In this document: piece after piece, positions 36,475-45,680 of the stretch
Layout: every line of letters starts with the position of its first letter
Position numbering within the stretch: the stretch's first letter is position 1
NCBI GenBank assembly: GCA_938024995.1
Contig: CALJDU010000016.1
Location: 1 to 64,000 of the forward strand
DNA length: 64,000 bases
Source: an uncultured bacterium
Lineage (GTDB): Bacteria > Myxococcota_A > Polyangia > Polyangiales > Houyiibacteriaceae
Direction: 5' to 3'
Notes under the pieces: generated by a model
Database searches by the model: none
Told to the model about the DNA's origin: nothing
What the model saw: the letters and a program-made list of their open reading frames with translations, nothing else
Position numbers and translations under genes: made by a program

Positions 36475-36507
36475 AGAGCCACCTCCCAAGCGGAAGGTGG
36501 CTCTTTG
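36475..36507 (+). terminator. Strong intrinsic terminator
   Basis: AGAGCCACCT (36475-36484) pairs perfectly with AGGTGGCTCT (36495-36504) around a 10-base loop, followed by TTTG. Ten base pairs right after the stop of the 36205 gene make a clear terminator. Confidence 0.85.
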
Positions 36508-36526
36508 TCTCGTCAGCATTTCGCTC

Positions 36527-36607
36527 GAGCGTGATTCGATAGTTGAGGTGGGTTCAGACGGGCCGACCCCGGCGACGAAACTCGCCCACCTCTTTTGAAT
36601 CACGCTC
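36527..36607. repeat. Nested inverted repeat between convergent genes
   Basis: GAGCGTGATTC (36527-36537) pairs with GAATCACGCTC (36597-36607), and inside it GAGGTGGG (36545-36552) pairs with CCCACCTC (36585-36592), followed by TTTTG on the plus strand; a short CGGG/CCCG pair lies near the tip. It could be a second terminator for the plus-strand unit or an 81-nt structured element. The inner stem shares the CCACCT core with the terminator just upstream. Confidence 0.7.
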
Positions 36608-36610
36608 TCG

Positions 36611-36973
36611 TTAGATCAAGTCGTTCGGGTTTGGGTCCGGCTCGCGATCCGGATCATCGCCTGGCTCGCCGACCGGATCCCCTGGAGGCGTGTTCGGGTT
36701 CCCTAGGCAGGGTGGGTCCTCGCCGGTGATGTCGCGAAAGTGGGAGAGCAAGCGGTCGCACGAACGATCCGAGCCGCCGTGGTCCTCAATGTCACAATCA
36801 TGTGCTTCGCAGTATGCGTTGCAGATCCCGAAGGCGCGTCCTGAGTAGTCATCGCAGACCACCTCATCCGCCGGCGTCACGCCGTCGGCCGTGAGCGCAC
36901 CGCCTGTGCCATCCGCGTCATACGCAACACAGCCCAGGCTGAGCACAAACGCTGCTATCCAAAGTCGTTTCAT
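36611..36973 (-). CDS. Small Cys-rich lipoprotein
   Basis: 120 aa from ATG 36973, with GGAGG four bases upstream on the minus strand. The lipobox FVLSLGC places the lipid on Cys15. The mature part has six Cys (VVCDD, ICNAYCEAHDCDI, SCDRLL, PPCLGN), likely three disulfides, then a Pro/Gly/Asp-rich tail. Members of this small Cys-rich class are common in myxobacterial envelopes but no named domain fits. A composite hairpin lies just downstream. Confidence 0.75.
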   Translation of the reverse strand: MKRLWIAAFVLSLGCVAYDADGTGGALTADGVTPADEVVCDDYSGRAFGICNAYCEAHDCDIEDHGGSDRSCDRLLSHFRDITGEDPPCLGNPNTPPGDPVGEPGDDPDREPDPNPNDLI

Positions 36974-37122
36974 GAAACCTCCATTCAAGCGATAGGTGAC
37001 CGGTCATGCCTGGACCTGACGACGGGCTCGAACGAAGAAAAGCGCCGGGGCGGAGCGCCTACGGGCCGCGACCCGCGCCGCTGTTCGCCGACGTCCACGG
37101 GACGGACACGATCGGCTGAGGT

Positions 37123-38520
37123 CTAAGTCAGCAGCGCGGAGAACCCGTCGGTCGCGCGTCCAGGGCTGAACAAGGTGCGCCCGCGGTAGAGGTAGTCCTC
37201 GTCCACGCCGAACGAGGCCGCCGGGATGCACGCACCGCGCAACGCGGTGAGTACCGCTTCGCTCGCGTTTGCCCCGACCGCGCGGTGATGGACGTTGCCG
37301 CGCAGCGCGCCCCCACCCTTGCCACAGATCAAGATCGGGAACTCCTGGTTCGAGTGCGTTCGACCTTCGGAGAGCTCCGTCGTCGCGAGGATCGAGCAGC
37401 GATCCAGGACGTTGCCGCCCGCGGCGTCCGGCGTATCGCGAAGCTTCGCGAGGAAGTAGCCGAACTGCTCCATCGTGTAGATCGTCGCGGCGTGCGCGAT
37501 CGGAAAGGGCGCGCTTTCGTTGTGGTTGATCCCGTGTAGCCCGTTGCTCGCGCCGACCGGCCACATGATCACGCCGGATCCGGCAGTGCTGAAGAACATC
37601 GAGAACGCACGGGTGAGATCACACGCCAGCGCGAGCGCGCAGAGATCGCTCATCGCCTCGTTCTGCTCGCGGATCTGCTCGCGACCGCCGACGTCCGGAA
37701 AGTCACCGGGGTTCGCCGGACGCATACACGACGACTCCCCCGCCGCGAGCCGAAGCTCGAGCGCGCGGACGCTTTCGAAGTGCTGCTCCAACCGCGCTCG
37801 ATCACTCCGCGACACGCGGCTCTGAAGATCGCGGATCTGCGCGCCCACAGAATCGAGGACGCTCTGGCGGGCGAGATCAATCTCCGCGTCGAAGGGAGTG
37901 TCAAAGAGCCGACCGAACGCGCGCGACGGCGAGTACTCGCTCGGGTTTACGTTGTTCGGACCGTTGTGCGAGAGGTGCTGAAAGGTCGTGCCCTCATCCG
38001 TCCCGCGAAAGCGCGTGATGCCGAGCTCAAGAGAGCGGAACGGGGTCGTTCCCTCGAAATGTGCGGCCGCGACTTGATCGACGGAGGGATGCGCGAAGGT
38101 CGACACGATCGTGTCCCGGGTCGTCGCGTCCTGATGAAAGTGCGCGCCGCTCATGATGCCAGCCATGCCCGAGTGGTGCGGATGCGTGGCCGTCTTGATC
38201 TCGGTCCCGCTCACCACGCTGACCCAGTCCTTGACCCCTGCCTCGGCGAGCGGACGGAGCTCGGACGAAGGCGCCCAGTCGACCCCGCCCGTCGGGACCC
38301 AGTGCTCGGGGCGAACACCGTTGCCCCAAAACCAAACGCCGAAGCGCACCGGCAAAGGGTCGCCGTCCGCGAAGCTGACGCCTTCGCTGTCGAGCATCAC
38401 GTCGAGGAGCGGGAGCCCGATCGTGGTGGCCGCGCCGGTTGTGAGAACGCCGCGAAGAAAGCTCCGGCGCTTCATCGTGCTCTTCCGGACCGTCGTTCGC
38501 TTCTGCTTCTTTCTCTTCAT
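37123..38520 (-). CDS. DUF1552 family Tat-exported protein (second copy)
   Basis: 465 aa from ATG 38520, overlapping the stop of the DUF1592 gene as ATGA. After a basic leader (MKRKKQKRTTVRKSTM) comes a Tat motif (KRRSFLRGVLTTGAATTIG). DUF1552 landmarks match the 29312 gene: FGVWFWGNGVRPEHWVP, RSLELGITRF, HFESVRALELRLA, LACDLTRAFSMFF and TTELSEGRTH. The two are clearly paralogous but diverged, so they probably act on different targets. Gene order DUF1592 then DUF1552 is the same as in the plus-strand operon. Confidence 0.9.
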   Translation of the reverse strand: MKRKKQKRTTVRKSTMKRRSFLRGVLTTGAATTIGLPLLDVMLDSEGVSFADGDPLPVRFGVWFWGNGVRPEHWVPTGGVDWAPSSELRPLAEAGVKDWVSVVSGTEIKTATHPHHSGMAGIMSGAHFHQDATTRDTIVSTFAHPSVDQVAAAHFEGTTPFRSLELGITRFRGTDEGTTFQHLSHNGPNNVNPSEYSPSRAFGRLFDTPFDAEIDLARQSVLDSVGAQIRDLQSRVSRSDRARLEQHFESVRALELRLAAGESSCMRPANPGDFPDVGGREQIREQNEAMSDLCALALACDLTRAFSMFFSTAGSGVIMWPVGASNGLHGINHNESAPFPIAHAATIYTMEQFGYFLAKLRDTPDAAGGNVLDRCSILATTELSEGRTHSNQEFPILICGKGGGALRGNVHHRAVGANASEAVLTALRGACIPAASFGVDEDYLYRGRTLFSPGRATDGFSALLT

Positions 38521-41027
38521 CGGACGCACCCCACGACCGCGGTGTTCCCGCTGCTCTCGACCGGACCGAAACCGGTCACCGCGCCCCGGGCGCGACAGAA
38601 ACGATTGATGGCCGCGTTGCAGGTCGGCCCGATCGGCGCGCTGGTCGTGCACCCTGGGTGGTTCATCGCGAGTTCGGTGTAGGTCGTCTCCACGGCCACA
38701 GACCCCGGGACACATGCCACCGTCACTTCTGCGCCGTTCTCACGTACCGGCCCGTAGCCCGTAGGGAAGCCGGCATCGTTGCAAAAGCGCTGAATGGCGG
38801 AGTTGCACGGGAGCCCCGTCGACGCGCAGTCCGGATGGAAGACCGCGAGTTCGGCGTACGAGGTCACGAGAACTTCGGCCTCGACGCAGGCAACGATCGC
38901 GACGTCACCGGAGTTCTCGAGCGGACCGAAGCCGCTGGTTCCGCAGGTCTCGGGCGCGGTCGAGCAGAAGGCGTGGAACGCTTCATTGCAGTCGAGCCCG
39001 ATCCGCTCGGTCGAGCCGTCACACCGCGGGTGGTAGGTCCGCGCGTTCGTGTAGGTCGAGTTGACGACTTGAGGACCGAACCCTTCGTCGACCCGTCCGT
39101 CGCAGTCATCGTCGACGTGTGCGGTCGCGCCACCGCATTCTTCGGTCCCGCGGTCTCGCGCGGAGCACGCGCCAAACGAACCTGCGACGCATGTCTCGAT
39201 CCCCGGACCACATTCGCCGCTGCACGCCCGCGTGATCTCTTCGTCGATGTGTCCGTCGCAGTCGTCGTCGCGACCGTTGCAAGTCTCGGTCTCCGCGGTT
39301 GGGGCCGAACACGCGGTAAACGCGCCGCCTTCGCACCGCTGAAGACCTTCGCCACACGCGTTGCTGCAGTCGTTGGTGTCGCCCTCGGCGCATCCGCTCT
39401 CAGGGTACGCCGCCTTTCGAAACATCGGCGACAAGACCAGCTCCTGAATGAGCGCCTGCATCCGATAGCCAGAGCTCGCGAACGCGGTCGCGATTCGGCC
39501 GACCTCGACGGATTCGGCGCGAGACTCGAGATGCCCGACGCCGAAGCGGATGAAGCGACGCGCGAAGCACGCTCCGACTCGCTCGGAAGACGCGAGCGCG
39601 TCGCCAAGCTCTTGCGCACCGTCGACCGCCACGCCGTCGACGTCGCCGGTCGCGTCGATCGGCATGCCCTCGTCGAGCTCACGCCGCTTCCCAACGGGAT
39701 CAAAGTGTTCGAGCGGAAACCCGAGCGGGTCCATCAATACGTGACAGCTGTTGCAGGATGGGTCGGTGCGGTGTCGATCCAAGCGCTGGCGCAGCGTCTC
39801 TGTCCCGGTCGCCTCCGGCAGCTCCGTGACGACGCCCGGCGGCGGCGGCGGGATCTCCTGACAGAGGAGGTTTGTCCGGATGTACTTCCCGCGGAAGGTC
39901 GGGGAGTTCTCTGTGGCGTGAGCCCACATCGCGAGGACCGCGGCGCGCCCCATGAGGCCTCCACGTTCCGCTTCGGGAGGCAGCGTCACGGTCTGCCGAG
40001 GAGCGGTCGGCGCCGGGAGGCCGTAGTGCGCCGCGAGCTCGGCGTCGACCGAAGCGCGATGCGTCGAGAAAACGGTGCGGACATCGACGTCGCGGTCATA
40101 GACGTCCGCGAAGAGCGCGACGACCTCTTGATGCATCGATGCGCGCAGCGAGGGCGTGAACGACGGGAAGAGGTCTGGATCCTTGCCCGCGGAGACCAGG
40201 CGGTCGAGCTGCACAAACTCTTCCCAGAATCGAAGCATGGTCTCGCGCGCCCGTGGGTCTGCGAGCATCCGTTCGCTCTGCGTGATCAAGCCCGCGTCCG
40301 TCACGAGTTCGCCGGCGGCACCTGCACGAGAGAGCTCCTCATCCGGACCGCTGCCCCACAACAAGTAGGAGAGGCGCGTCGCCATCTCGACACTGGTGTA
40401 ACGAAGCAGTGACTCGTCCTCCGGATCTGGCTCCCCCAACGCGACCCGAAAGAGAAAGTGGGGCGACTGCAAGATCGCCGCGATCGCGTATCCGGCGCCC
40501 CGATACGGATCCCCGAGGAGCCCACCCACGTCTCGCGCGATGGAGGCGAGCGAGGTGACTTCATCCCGCGTCAATGGACGTCTCCACGCGCGGGCACCGA
40601 AGCGCAACAGGAACGCATCGAAGCAGCTCGCCTCCGCCACGTCGCACTCAAAGAACACGTCCCGCGCCGCGCGGGTGACGATCACTTGCTCCGCGAGCGC
40701 GCGCGCCGACGCCTCATATTGCTCCACCTCAAGCGGAGGCAGAGTGAGCTCCGATCCTCCGACCGTGGAGAAGCCGTAGAGAATCGTGTCGGTCGGCAGA
40801 TCACTGGGCACCACGACGTCTGCCGGGAAGAGCTGCCGGATGGTCTGCTCATACTCCACGCGGGTCAGCCGGCGCAGGGTCGGCACGGCTGGGCGAAACT
40901 CGCGCTCAACCGGATCGCGTTCCCACTCGGGCGGCTCTCCTGGAGGGTCGTCGATGCTTCCCTCGCAACCCAGCGTCGCGATCATCGCCATCATCAGAAC
41001 GAAAGGCGCTCGGTTCGGTCGATGCAC
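38517..41027 (-). CDS. DUF1592-family lipoprotein with MopE repeats and triple Cys-rich repeat tail
   Basis: 836 aa from GTG 41027, chosen because a lipobox follows at once (MMAMIATLGC); the open frame continues 560 bp upstream but lies antisense to another gene. The N-terminal about 540 residues have the DUF1587/1595/1592/1588/1585 order (RLTRVEYEQTIRQLFP, AAILQSPHFLFRVALG, NLLCQEIPPPPPGV, then CNSCHVLMDPLGFPLEHFDP near 424, and a DUF1585 end). Unlike its paralogue at 27624 it continues with MopE-type repeats (CNGRDDDCDGHIDEE near 582) and three about 60-residue Cys repeats, each ending GFGP/GYGP then (A/V)VxCV. The extension suggests metal binding and surface display. Confidence 0.9.
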   Translation of the reverse strand: MHRPNRAPFVLMMAMIATLGCEGSIDDPPGEPPEWERDPVEREFRPAVPTLRRLTRVEYEQTIRQLFPADVVVPSDLPTDTILYGFSTVGGSELTLPPLEVEQYEASARALAEQVIVTRAARDVFFECDVAEASCFDAFLLRFGARAWRRPLTRDEVTSLASIARDVGGLLGDPYRGAGYAIAAILQSPHFLFRVALGEPDPEDESLLRYTSVEMATRLSYLLWGSGPDEELSRAGAAGELVTDAGLITQSERMLADPRARETMLRFWEEFVQLDRLVSAGKDPDLFPSFTPSLRASMHQEVVALFADVYDRDVDVRTVFSTHRASVDAELAAHYGLPAPTAPRQTVTLPPEAERGGLMGRAAVLAMWAHATENSPTFRGKYIRTNLLCQEIPPPPPGVVTELPEATGTETLRQRLDRHRTDPSCNSCHVLMDPLGFPLEHFDPVGKRRELDEGMPIDATGDVDGVAVDGAQELGDALASSERVGACFARRFIRFGVGHLESRAESVEVGRIATAFASSGYRMQALIQELVLSPMFRKAAYPESGCAEGDTNDCSNACGEGLQRCEGGAFTACSAPTAETETCNGRDDDCDGHIDEEITRACSGECGPGIETCVAGSFGACSARDRGTEECGGATAHVDDDCDGRVDEGFGPQVVNSTYTNARTYHPRCDGSTERIGLDCNEAFHAFCSTAPETCGTSGFGPLENSGDVAIVACVEAEVLVTSYAELAVFHPDCASTGLPCNSAIQRFCNDAGFPTGYGPVRENGAEVTVACVPGSVAVETTYTELAMNHPGCTTSAPIGPTCNAAINRFCRARGAVTGFGPVESSGNTAVVGCVR

Positions 41028-41174
41028 ACCTAAGGATGCCACCCTTTGTGGGCGAAGCGGTCCGACAATCCTCTGTCGCGGCAACGGTAAGTAGGATGTC
41101 GCGATCTTGCCGCGCGTTGGGTGATCTGCGATGGATTGAGCGTGAGCGAGGATGCTCAAAAGAGGTCTCACGTG

Positions 41175-41630
41175 ATGCACGAGCGCATCGCCGGTCTCCT
41201 CGTGTGGCTCGCCGCGTTCGCCGTCTTCGTCGTCGCGCTCTTGCTCCCCGCGACCGACTTTACGGGGAACGAGACCGTCTACTACGGCTACGACTATTTC
41301 ATGTGCGGGTTTTGGGGCTGCGCCAACAGCCCCAAGCCGGTGTGGGGGTGGTACGCGAACCCGCTCTTCATGATGACGCTGCCGTTCCTCTTGCTCCGGT
41401 TGAGCTGGGTCGCGGTCGTGATCGCGAGCATCGGTCTGGCGGTCGCGTTCTTCACGAGCATGGGGGTGACGGAGGGCCTCTCTCCAAACGAAGGCGGCGT
41501 CGTCACGCACCACTTCGTCGCCTGGCGCGCGGGGTTCTACGTGTGGCTCGCGAGCTTCGCGGTGCTGATGGTCGGGAGCGCGGGACACGGCATCGCGCTC
41601 AGGCTTCGTAAGCCGCGCTTGAACGCGTGA
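41175..41630 (+). CDS. Four-TM membrane protein of unknown function
   Basis: 151 aa from ATG 41175 (GTG 41172 is adjacent); AGAGG lies upstream at 41161. Four helices (LLVWLAAFAVFVVALLLPA, MMTLPFLLLRLSWV, VVIASIGLAVAFFTSM, FYVWLASFAVLMVGSAGHGI) with an exposed aromatic loop (YYGYDYFMCGFWGC). No family is recognised. The following GIY-YIG gene overlaps it as GTGA. Confidence 0.75.
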   Translation: MHERIAGLLVWLAAFAVFVVALLLPATDFTGNETVYYGYDYFMCGFWGCANSPKPVWGWYANPLFMMTLPFLLLRLSWVAVVIASIGLAVAFFTSMGVTEGLSPNEGGVVTHHFVAWRAGFYVWLASFAVLMVGSAGHGIALRLRKPRLNA

Positions 41631-42457
41631 AGCGCTTCGATCGCAAGTTCGGCGTCGACTTCATCGCCAACCTCCCGACGACCCCCGCGGTCTACCTCTT
41701 CAAGGACGAAGACGAGCGCGTCGTCTACGTCGGCAAGGCCAAAGACATACAGCGGCGCCTCCGCAGCTACCGCAACGCCTCGCGACGTAAGGTCCACAAG
41801 AAGATGCGCGACATCGTTCGCGTCGCCGTGAGCGTAGAGATCGAGCTGAAGGAGAGCGAGCGCGATGCCCTGGTTCGCGAGAACGAGCTCATCCAGTCCC
41901 TCAAGCCGTCGTTCAATGTGGCCGGCAAGTACTCTTTCCTCTATCCCGCGATCGGCGCGCAGCGGACCTCCGCACGAACGCTGCTCTGCTTCACGACCGC
42001 GCCTGACGCCTGGTCCGGTCGAGGGTTCACCTGGTATGGCGCCTTCCCTTCCCGACCACGCGCCAAGGAGGCGTTCGACGCGCTCGCGGAGCTGCTCGCG
42101 ATGGTCGGTCACGTCGAGCGAACCTCCGCACTGGGACCAAAGCCCGAAGGCTCGTTCTCGCGGCTCGTGGGCGTTCGGCAGATTTCAGCGGAGCTCTTCC
42201 GCGCGCTGGAATTGCTCTTGGCCGGGCGATCGCGAGAGGCGCTTCCGCTCCTGATGGTCGCGTTACTCGAGAAACCACGGGCGCGCCGCGAAGCCGAACA
42301 CGTGCAGGCGCTCGCCAAGATCGTCTCGGCGTTCTACGTCCAAGATCTCGCGCCGCTTCGAAGCGCGCTTGAGGCCTCTGGCGACCGCGGCTCGTTTATT
42401 CCGCAAGACGAGCGCGACGTCTTGTTCATCAAGCACACGACCTCAGACAGTTCATGA
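41627..42457 (+). CDS. GIY-YIG nuclease-domain protein (UvrC N-terminal-like)
   Basis: 276 aa from GTG 41627, overlapping the previous stop. The N-terminal domain reads VYLFKDEDERVVYVGKAKD then IQRRLRSYRN, the GIY-YIG fold as in UvrC and Cho, with a later Glu in ENELIQSLKPSFNV. A UvrC C-terminal (RNase H-like) half and the UvrB-binding helix are not evident; the rest is helical. It is therefore a stand-alone nuclease related to the UvrC incision domain, possibly DNA repair or surveillance. A small unknown protein gene is coupled downstream (ATGA). Confidence 0.82.
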   Translation: MKRFDRKFGVDFIANLPTTPAVYLFKDEDERVVYVGKAKDIQRRLRSYRNASRRKVHKKMRDIVRVAVSVEIELKESERDALVRENELIQSLKPSFNVAGKYSFLYPAIGAQRTSARTLLCFTTAPDAWSGRGFTWYGAFPSRPRAKEAFDALAELLAMVGHVERTSALGPKPEGSFSRLVGVRQISAELFRALELLLAGRSREALPLLMVALLEKPRARREAEHVQALAKIVSAFYVQDLAPLRSALEASGDRGSFIPQDERDVLFIKHTTSDSS

Positions 42458-42882
42458 CCGAACCCACGACATCCTTTCTCAACGTCGACCTCGAGCTCAC
42501 CTCGGACCAGCCGTTGACGGCTCTCACCGATGTGCTCGCGCCCGCGATGTTCCTTCTGCACAGCACCGATGAGTCGCCGTACCGCGCGAACCTCGAGCTC
42601 GAGGGGATGGACGCGCCTAGTCTCGCGATCACGGTGGAGCGAATCCTCGCGATCCTGGAGTCGCTGTCCGATGACGCACGGGCGGCCTGGGACGCCGCGA
42701 CTGCGCGGGTCTTGCACGTGGGGATCCAAAGCGGCCTTCAACCGCATGCCATGACCTTCGCCTTGCCCGCTCAGGTCCTCGCTCGCATCGCGTCGCTCAA
42801 CGCCGCGATCACGACGACGGTCTACGGCGCAGCAGAAACGAACGCGGCGACTTCCGCCAAGAGCACGGACCCAACCGGTTAG
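42454..42882 (+). CDS. Small protein of unknown function (weakly DUF4279-like)
   Basis: 142 aa, ATG overlapping the GIY-YIG stop (ATGA). It contains FLNVDLELTSDQPLTALTD, then RILAILESLSDDARAAWD and VLHVGIQSGLQPHAMTFALP, ending near ITTTVYGAAE. The pattern (a half-domain with a WD helix, then a GIQSG strand, then a final VYG strand) recalls DUF4279-type proteins, but the match is only by eye. No signal peptide. Confidence 0.6.
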   Translation: MTEPTTSFLNVDLELTSDQPLTALTDVLAPAMFLLHSTDESPYRANLELEGMDAPSLAITVERILAILESLSDDARAAWDAATARVLHVGIQSGLQPHAMTFALPAQVLARIASLNAAITTTVYGAAETNAATSAKSTDPTG

Positions 42883-43083
42883 ATCGCGCCTCTCGGGTGA
42901 ACGACGGTGGGCGTGCGTTTTCCGAACGCCCTGACAAAAACTTCGCGTGTGTGCCACGCGCATCGCGACCGCGCCCGCGCGTGACGCACATCTGCTTTCG
43001 AATCTTCCGATCGATCCCAATCAGGAACGGCGCGCCGACCGTATGGCGCGGCCTTTGCTCAAGTGAAGTACCGGAGGCTACTT

Positions 43084-44721
43084 ATGCTTGAACTTACTTT
43101 CTCAAACTCAACCACGGCTCGCGCGCTGATCGCGAGCTTGCTCTGCATCGCGTGCATCGGTTGCGGCGACGATGACGGATACTGGCGCGCGGACACCGGC
43201 GGCGGCGGCTACGACACCTCCGTCATCTTGCCAGGGGACGCGGGCTACTACGGAGACACCAGTAGCGGCGGGGAGATCCCTCCCCCGCTTTACCCCGAAG
43301 ACTACGACGATGTCGGGACCAACGCGTACACACACGCGAGCCATGACCCGTTTTCCACATTTGGCGCGGACGTGGACACCGCGAGCTACGACATCTTCAT
43401 CCAGGAGATCGAAGCCGGCGTCCTGCCCGCCCCGCGCAGCGTTCGGGTCGAGGAGTACGTCAACTCGTTCCGCTACGACTACGCGATGCCCGAACCCGGA
43501 GCCGAGGTTCCCTTCGACATCCACATGGCGCTCGCGGAGCACCCGATGGGTCGCGAGCACGCGCAGCTGCGGGTCGCGATCCAGGCCGAAGAGCCCATGG
43601 GCGCGGAGAAGCTGCCGAGCAACATCGTCTTCCTGGTCGACACGTCCGGCAGTATGTCTTCCTCCGGTAAGCTCAACCTCGTCCAGCGCGTCATGCGGGG
43701 CACGCTCGACGCCCTCGACGACAGCGACACCCTCTCGATCGTCACCTACGCCGGCAGCACACGGGTCGCCCTCACGCCGACCGTCGCGACGGATCGCGAG
43801 GCGATTCTAGAGGTCATCGATAGCTTCAGCGCGGGCGGCAGCACCGCCGGTGCCGCCGGGATCCAGCTCGCCTATGCGCAGGCCGAAGCGGGCTTCATTG
43901 AGCACGGGTTCAACCATGTCGTGCTGTGCACCGATGGTGACTTCAATGTCGGCGTATCGTCCGACGACGCGCTGGTCGAACTCATCGAGGAGAAGCGCGA
44001 GACCGGCGTCACGCTGACCGCGCTCGGATTCGGCCGCGGCGGAAACGACTCGATGATGGAGCGCATCAGCAACGCGGGGAACGGGACCTACTCGGTCATC
44101 GCGAACGCGCGCGTCGCGGACGACTACGCGAGCGTACGCATGTTTCAGTCGATCAATCTCATCGCGCAGGACATGAAGCTGCAGGTGGAGTTCAACCCCG
44201 ACCACGTCCTCGCCTACCGGCTGCTGGGGTATGAGAACCGCGCGATCGCCGATCACGACTTCCGCGAAGACACCGTCGACGCTGGCGAGGTTGGCGCCAG
44301 GCACAACGTCACGGCGCTCTACGAGATCGTTCGGCCAGACGGTGAAGTCCCCGAGCGAGAAGGCGCCCCCGAGGTCCTCGACGGCGAGCCAGTCGCGGGC
44401 GAACGAGAGATCGACCCCGGCGCGCTGGTCATGGTCCGGGTCCGCTGGAAGCACCTCGGTGCCTCGGCGGACGACCCTGCTTCCGAGCACGCGGAGACGC
44501 TCACCCCCGACGACCTCCAGACCGCGACGAGCGACGCAGATCTTCTGTGGGCGTCCGCCATCACGGCGTTCGCCGAGATCTTGAAGGAGAACGCCTATGG
44601 CGATGTCGCGGAGCTCGATCGCATCGAGGAGATCGTCACCGCGCAGGCGTCACGCGATGAGGATCGCGCGATCTTCGTGGAGCACTTCGCGACGGCTCGC
44701 GCGCTCATCGAATCGCGTTGA
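43084..44721 (+). CDS. vWA-domain lipoprotein (YfbK-type, DUF3520)
   Basis: 545 aa from ATG 43084, which has GGAGG at 43073-43077; GTG 43063 is the upstream alternative. Lipobox LCIACIGC precedes a Gly/Asp/Tyr-rich linker. A YfbK N-terminal-type region follows (DPFSTFGADVDTASYDI, RVEEYVNSFRYDY), then the vWA domain with MIDAS motif DTSGSMSSSG (near 185), the conserved Thr/Gly of FSAGGSTAGAAG and CTDGDFNVG, and a DUF3520-type C-terminus (QDMKLQVEFNPDHVLAYRLLG, TALYEIV). The MIDAS binds a divalent ion and a partner protein. It is likely an outer-membrane or periplasmic-face lipoprotein; the partner is unknown. Confidence 0.9.
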   Translation: MLELTFSNSTTARALIASLLCIACIGCGDDDGYWRADTGGGGYDTSVILPGDAGYYGDTSSGGEIPPPLYPEDYDDVGTNAYTHASHDPFSTFGADVDTASYDIFIQEIEAGVLPAPRSVRVEEYVNSFRYDYAMPEPGAEVPFDIHMALAEHPMGREHAQLRVAIQAEEPMGAEKLPSNIVFLVDTSGSMSSSGKLNLVQRVMRGTLDALDDSDTLSIVTYAGSTRVALTPTVATDREAILEVIDSFSAGGSTAGAAGIQLAYAQAEAGFIEHGFNHVVLCTDGDFNVGVSSDDALVELIEEKRETGVTLTALGFGRGGNDSMMERISNAGNGTYSVIANARVADDYASVRMFQSINLIAQDMKLQVEFNPDHVLAYRLLGYENRAIADHDFREDTVDAGEVGARHNVTALYEIVRPDGEVPEREGAPEVLDGEPVAGEREIDPGALVMVRVRWKHLGASADDPASEHAETLTPDDLQTATSDADLLWASAITAFAEILKENAYGDVAELDRIEEIVTAQASRDEDRAIFVEHFATARALIESR

Positions 44722-44765
44722 TGACGCGCTGACCCGCCGAGCGAGATAGGCGACTCCCGAGCGTT

Positions 44766-45680
44766 GTGCTCACGACGGGAGTCGCCCACACTCGCGACGT
44801 GGACGAGCGCCGTCAGGACCTCCTCGAAACGCTCCGGCGATGGCGAAGCGAACGACCTTGGGCGCGGCGTGATCCGGAGAGCTTGGCGATCTCCGAGGTC
44901 GTGGGCGCCGGCCCCATTCAAGTCGTTCTCTTGTCGACGTATGAGGCGCGCGGCGTGGAGCTGAGCTATCGCCCGACGCGCTCGCGCCCCGACGCGCCCG
45001 CGTCCACGCCCGACCCGTGGAGCGTCTCCCTCGAGCAACCCCAGCGCGCTCCGGTTGGGAACGAGGTCAAGAAGGCGCTCCCGGGCCAGCTTCATCAGAA
45101 CTGCGAGGTCTGCTTCGCGAGCGGCCGAGAGACGTGTCCCGCATGCCAGAAACGCCACGACCCGTCGGACCGTGATCTCCACCAAAGCTGCGGAAGGTGC
45201 CGGGGGACGCGACGCATTCTCTGTCGAACGTGCGCCGGTTCTGGGGGCGTGCTCGCTCGTGCGGTGGCGTGGTCAAAGATCGAACAGAGCGAAGTGGTCC
45301 GCGTGAAAGACACCCATGATCTTCCAGTCGATGTCTTCCTCGAGCTCCAGAGCACCGACCACGGCGGCGTCCTGATCCACGAACAGGAAGCGGATCGGAT
45401 CATCGACATCCGGCGCACGTCGAGCAGTTACCGAGACGGCGGAGCAGAAGATCCTTTGCGCGCTACGGTCCAAGCCTTGACGCGTGACCCCGCGGTCCCA
45501 AGCGGCGCGCGTCTCATCCGCCAGCGGCTTGAGGTCCGCCAGGTCGCGGTCTTCCAGGTCACGCTCCAGAACGAATCGACCGCGTGGGTCTATGGCGAGC
45601 CGCCGAAGGTGAGCCCCGCGAACGCGTTCCGTACGCTCGCGGGGCACGCCGCCCGGGTCATCCCCGGACTCAAGAACTGA
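44766..45680 (+). CDS. Protein with DnaJ-type CxxC zinc finger
   Basis: 304 aa from GTG 44766. It carries four CxxC motifs in one block (CEVCFASG, CPAC, CGRCRGTR, CRTCAGSG), the CxxCxG arrangement of the DnaJ central zinc domain, but there is no J domain. The N-terminal 100 residues are helical, and the part after the finger (about 150-300) is a mixed alpha/beta domain with SEVVRVKDTHDLPVDVFLEL and RLEVRQVAVFQVTL. No signal peptide. It may be a chaperone- or RNA-associated protein; no family is assigned. Its 3' end overlaps that of the convergent cupin gene by 11 bp. Confidence 0.75.
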   Translation: MLTTGVAHTRDVDERRQDLLETLRRWRSERPWARRDPESLAISEVVGAGPIQVVLLSTYEARGVELSYRPTRSRPDAPASTPDPWSVSLEQPQRAPVGNEVKKALPGQLHQNCEVCFASGRETCPACQKRHDPSDRDLHQSCGRCRGTRRILCRTCAGSGGVLARAVAWSKIEQSEVVRVKDTHDLPVDVFLELQSTDHGGVLIHEQEADRIIDIRRTSSSYRDGGAEDPLRATVQALTRDPAVPSGARLIRQRLEVRQVAVFQVTLQNESTAWVYGEPPKVSPANAFRTLAGHAARVIPGLKN

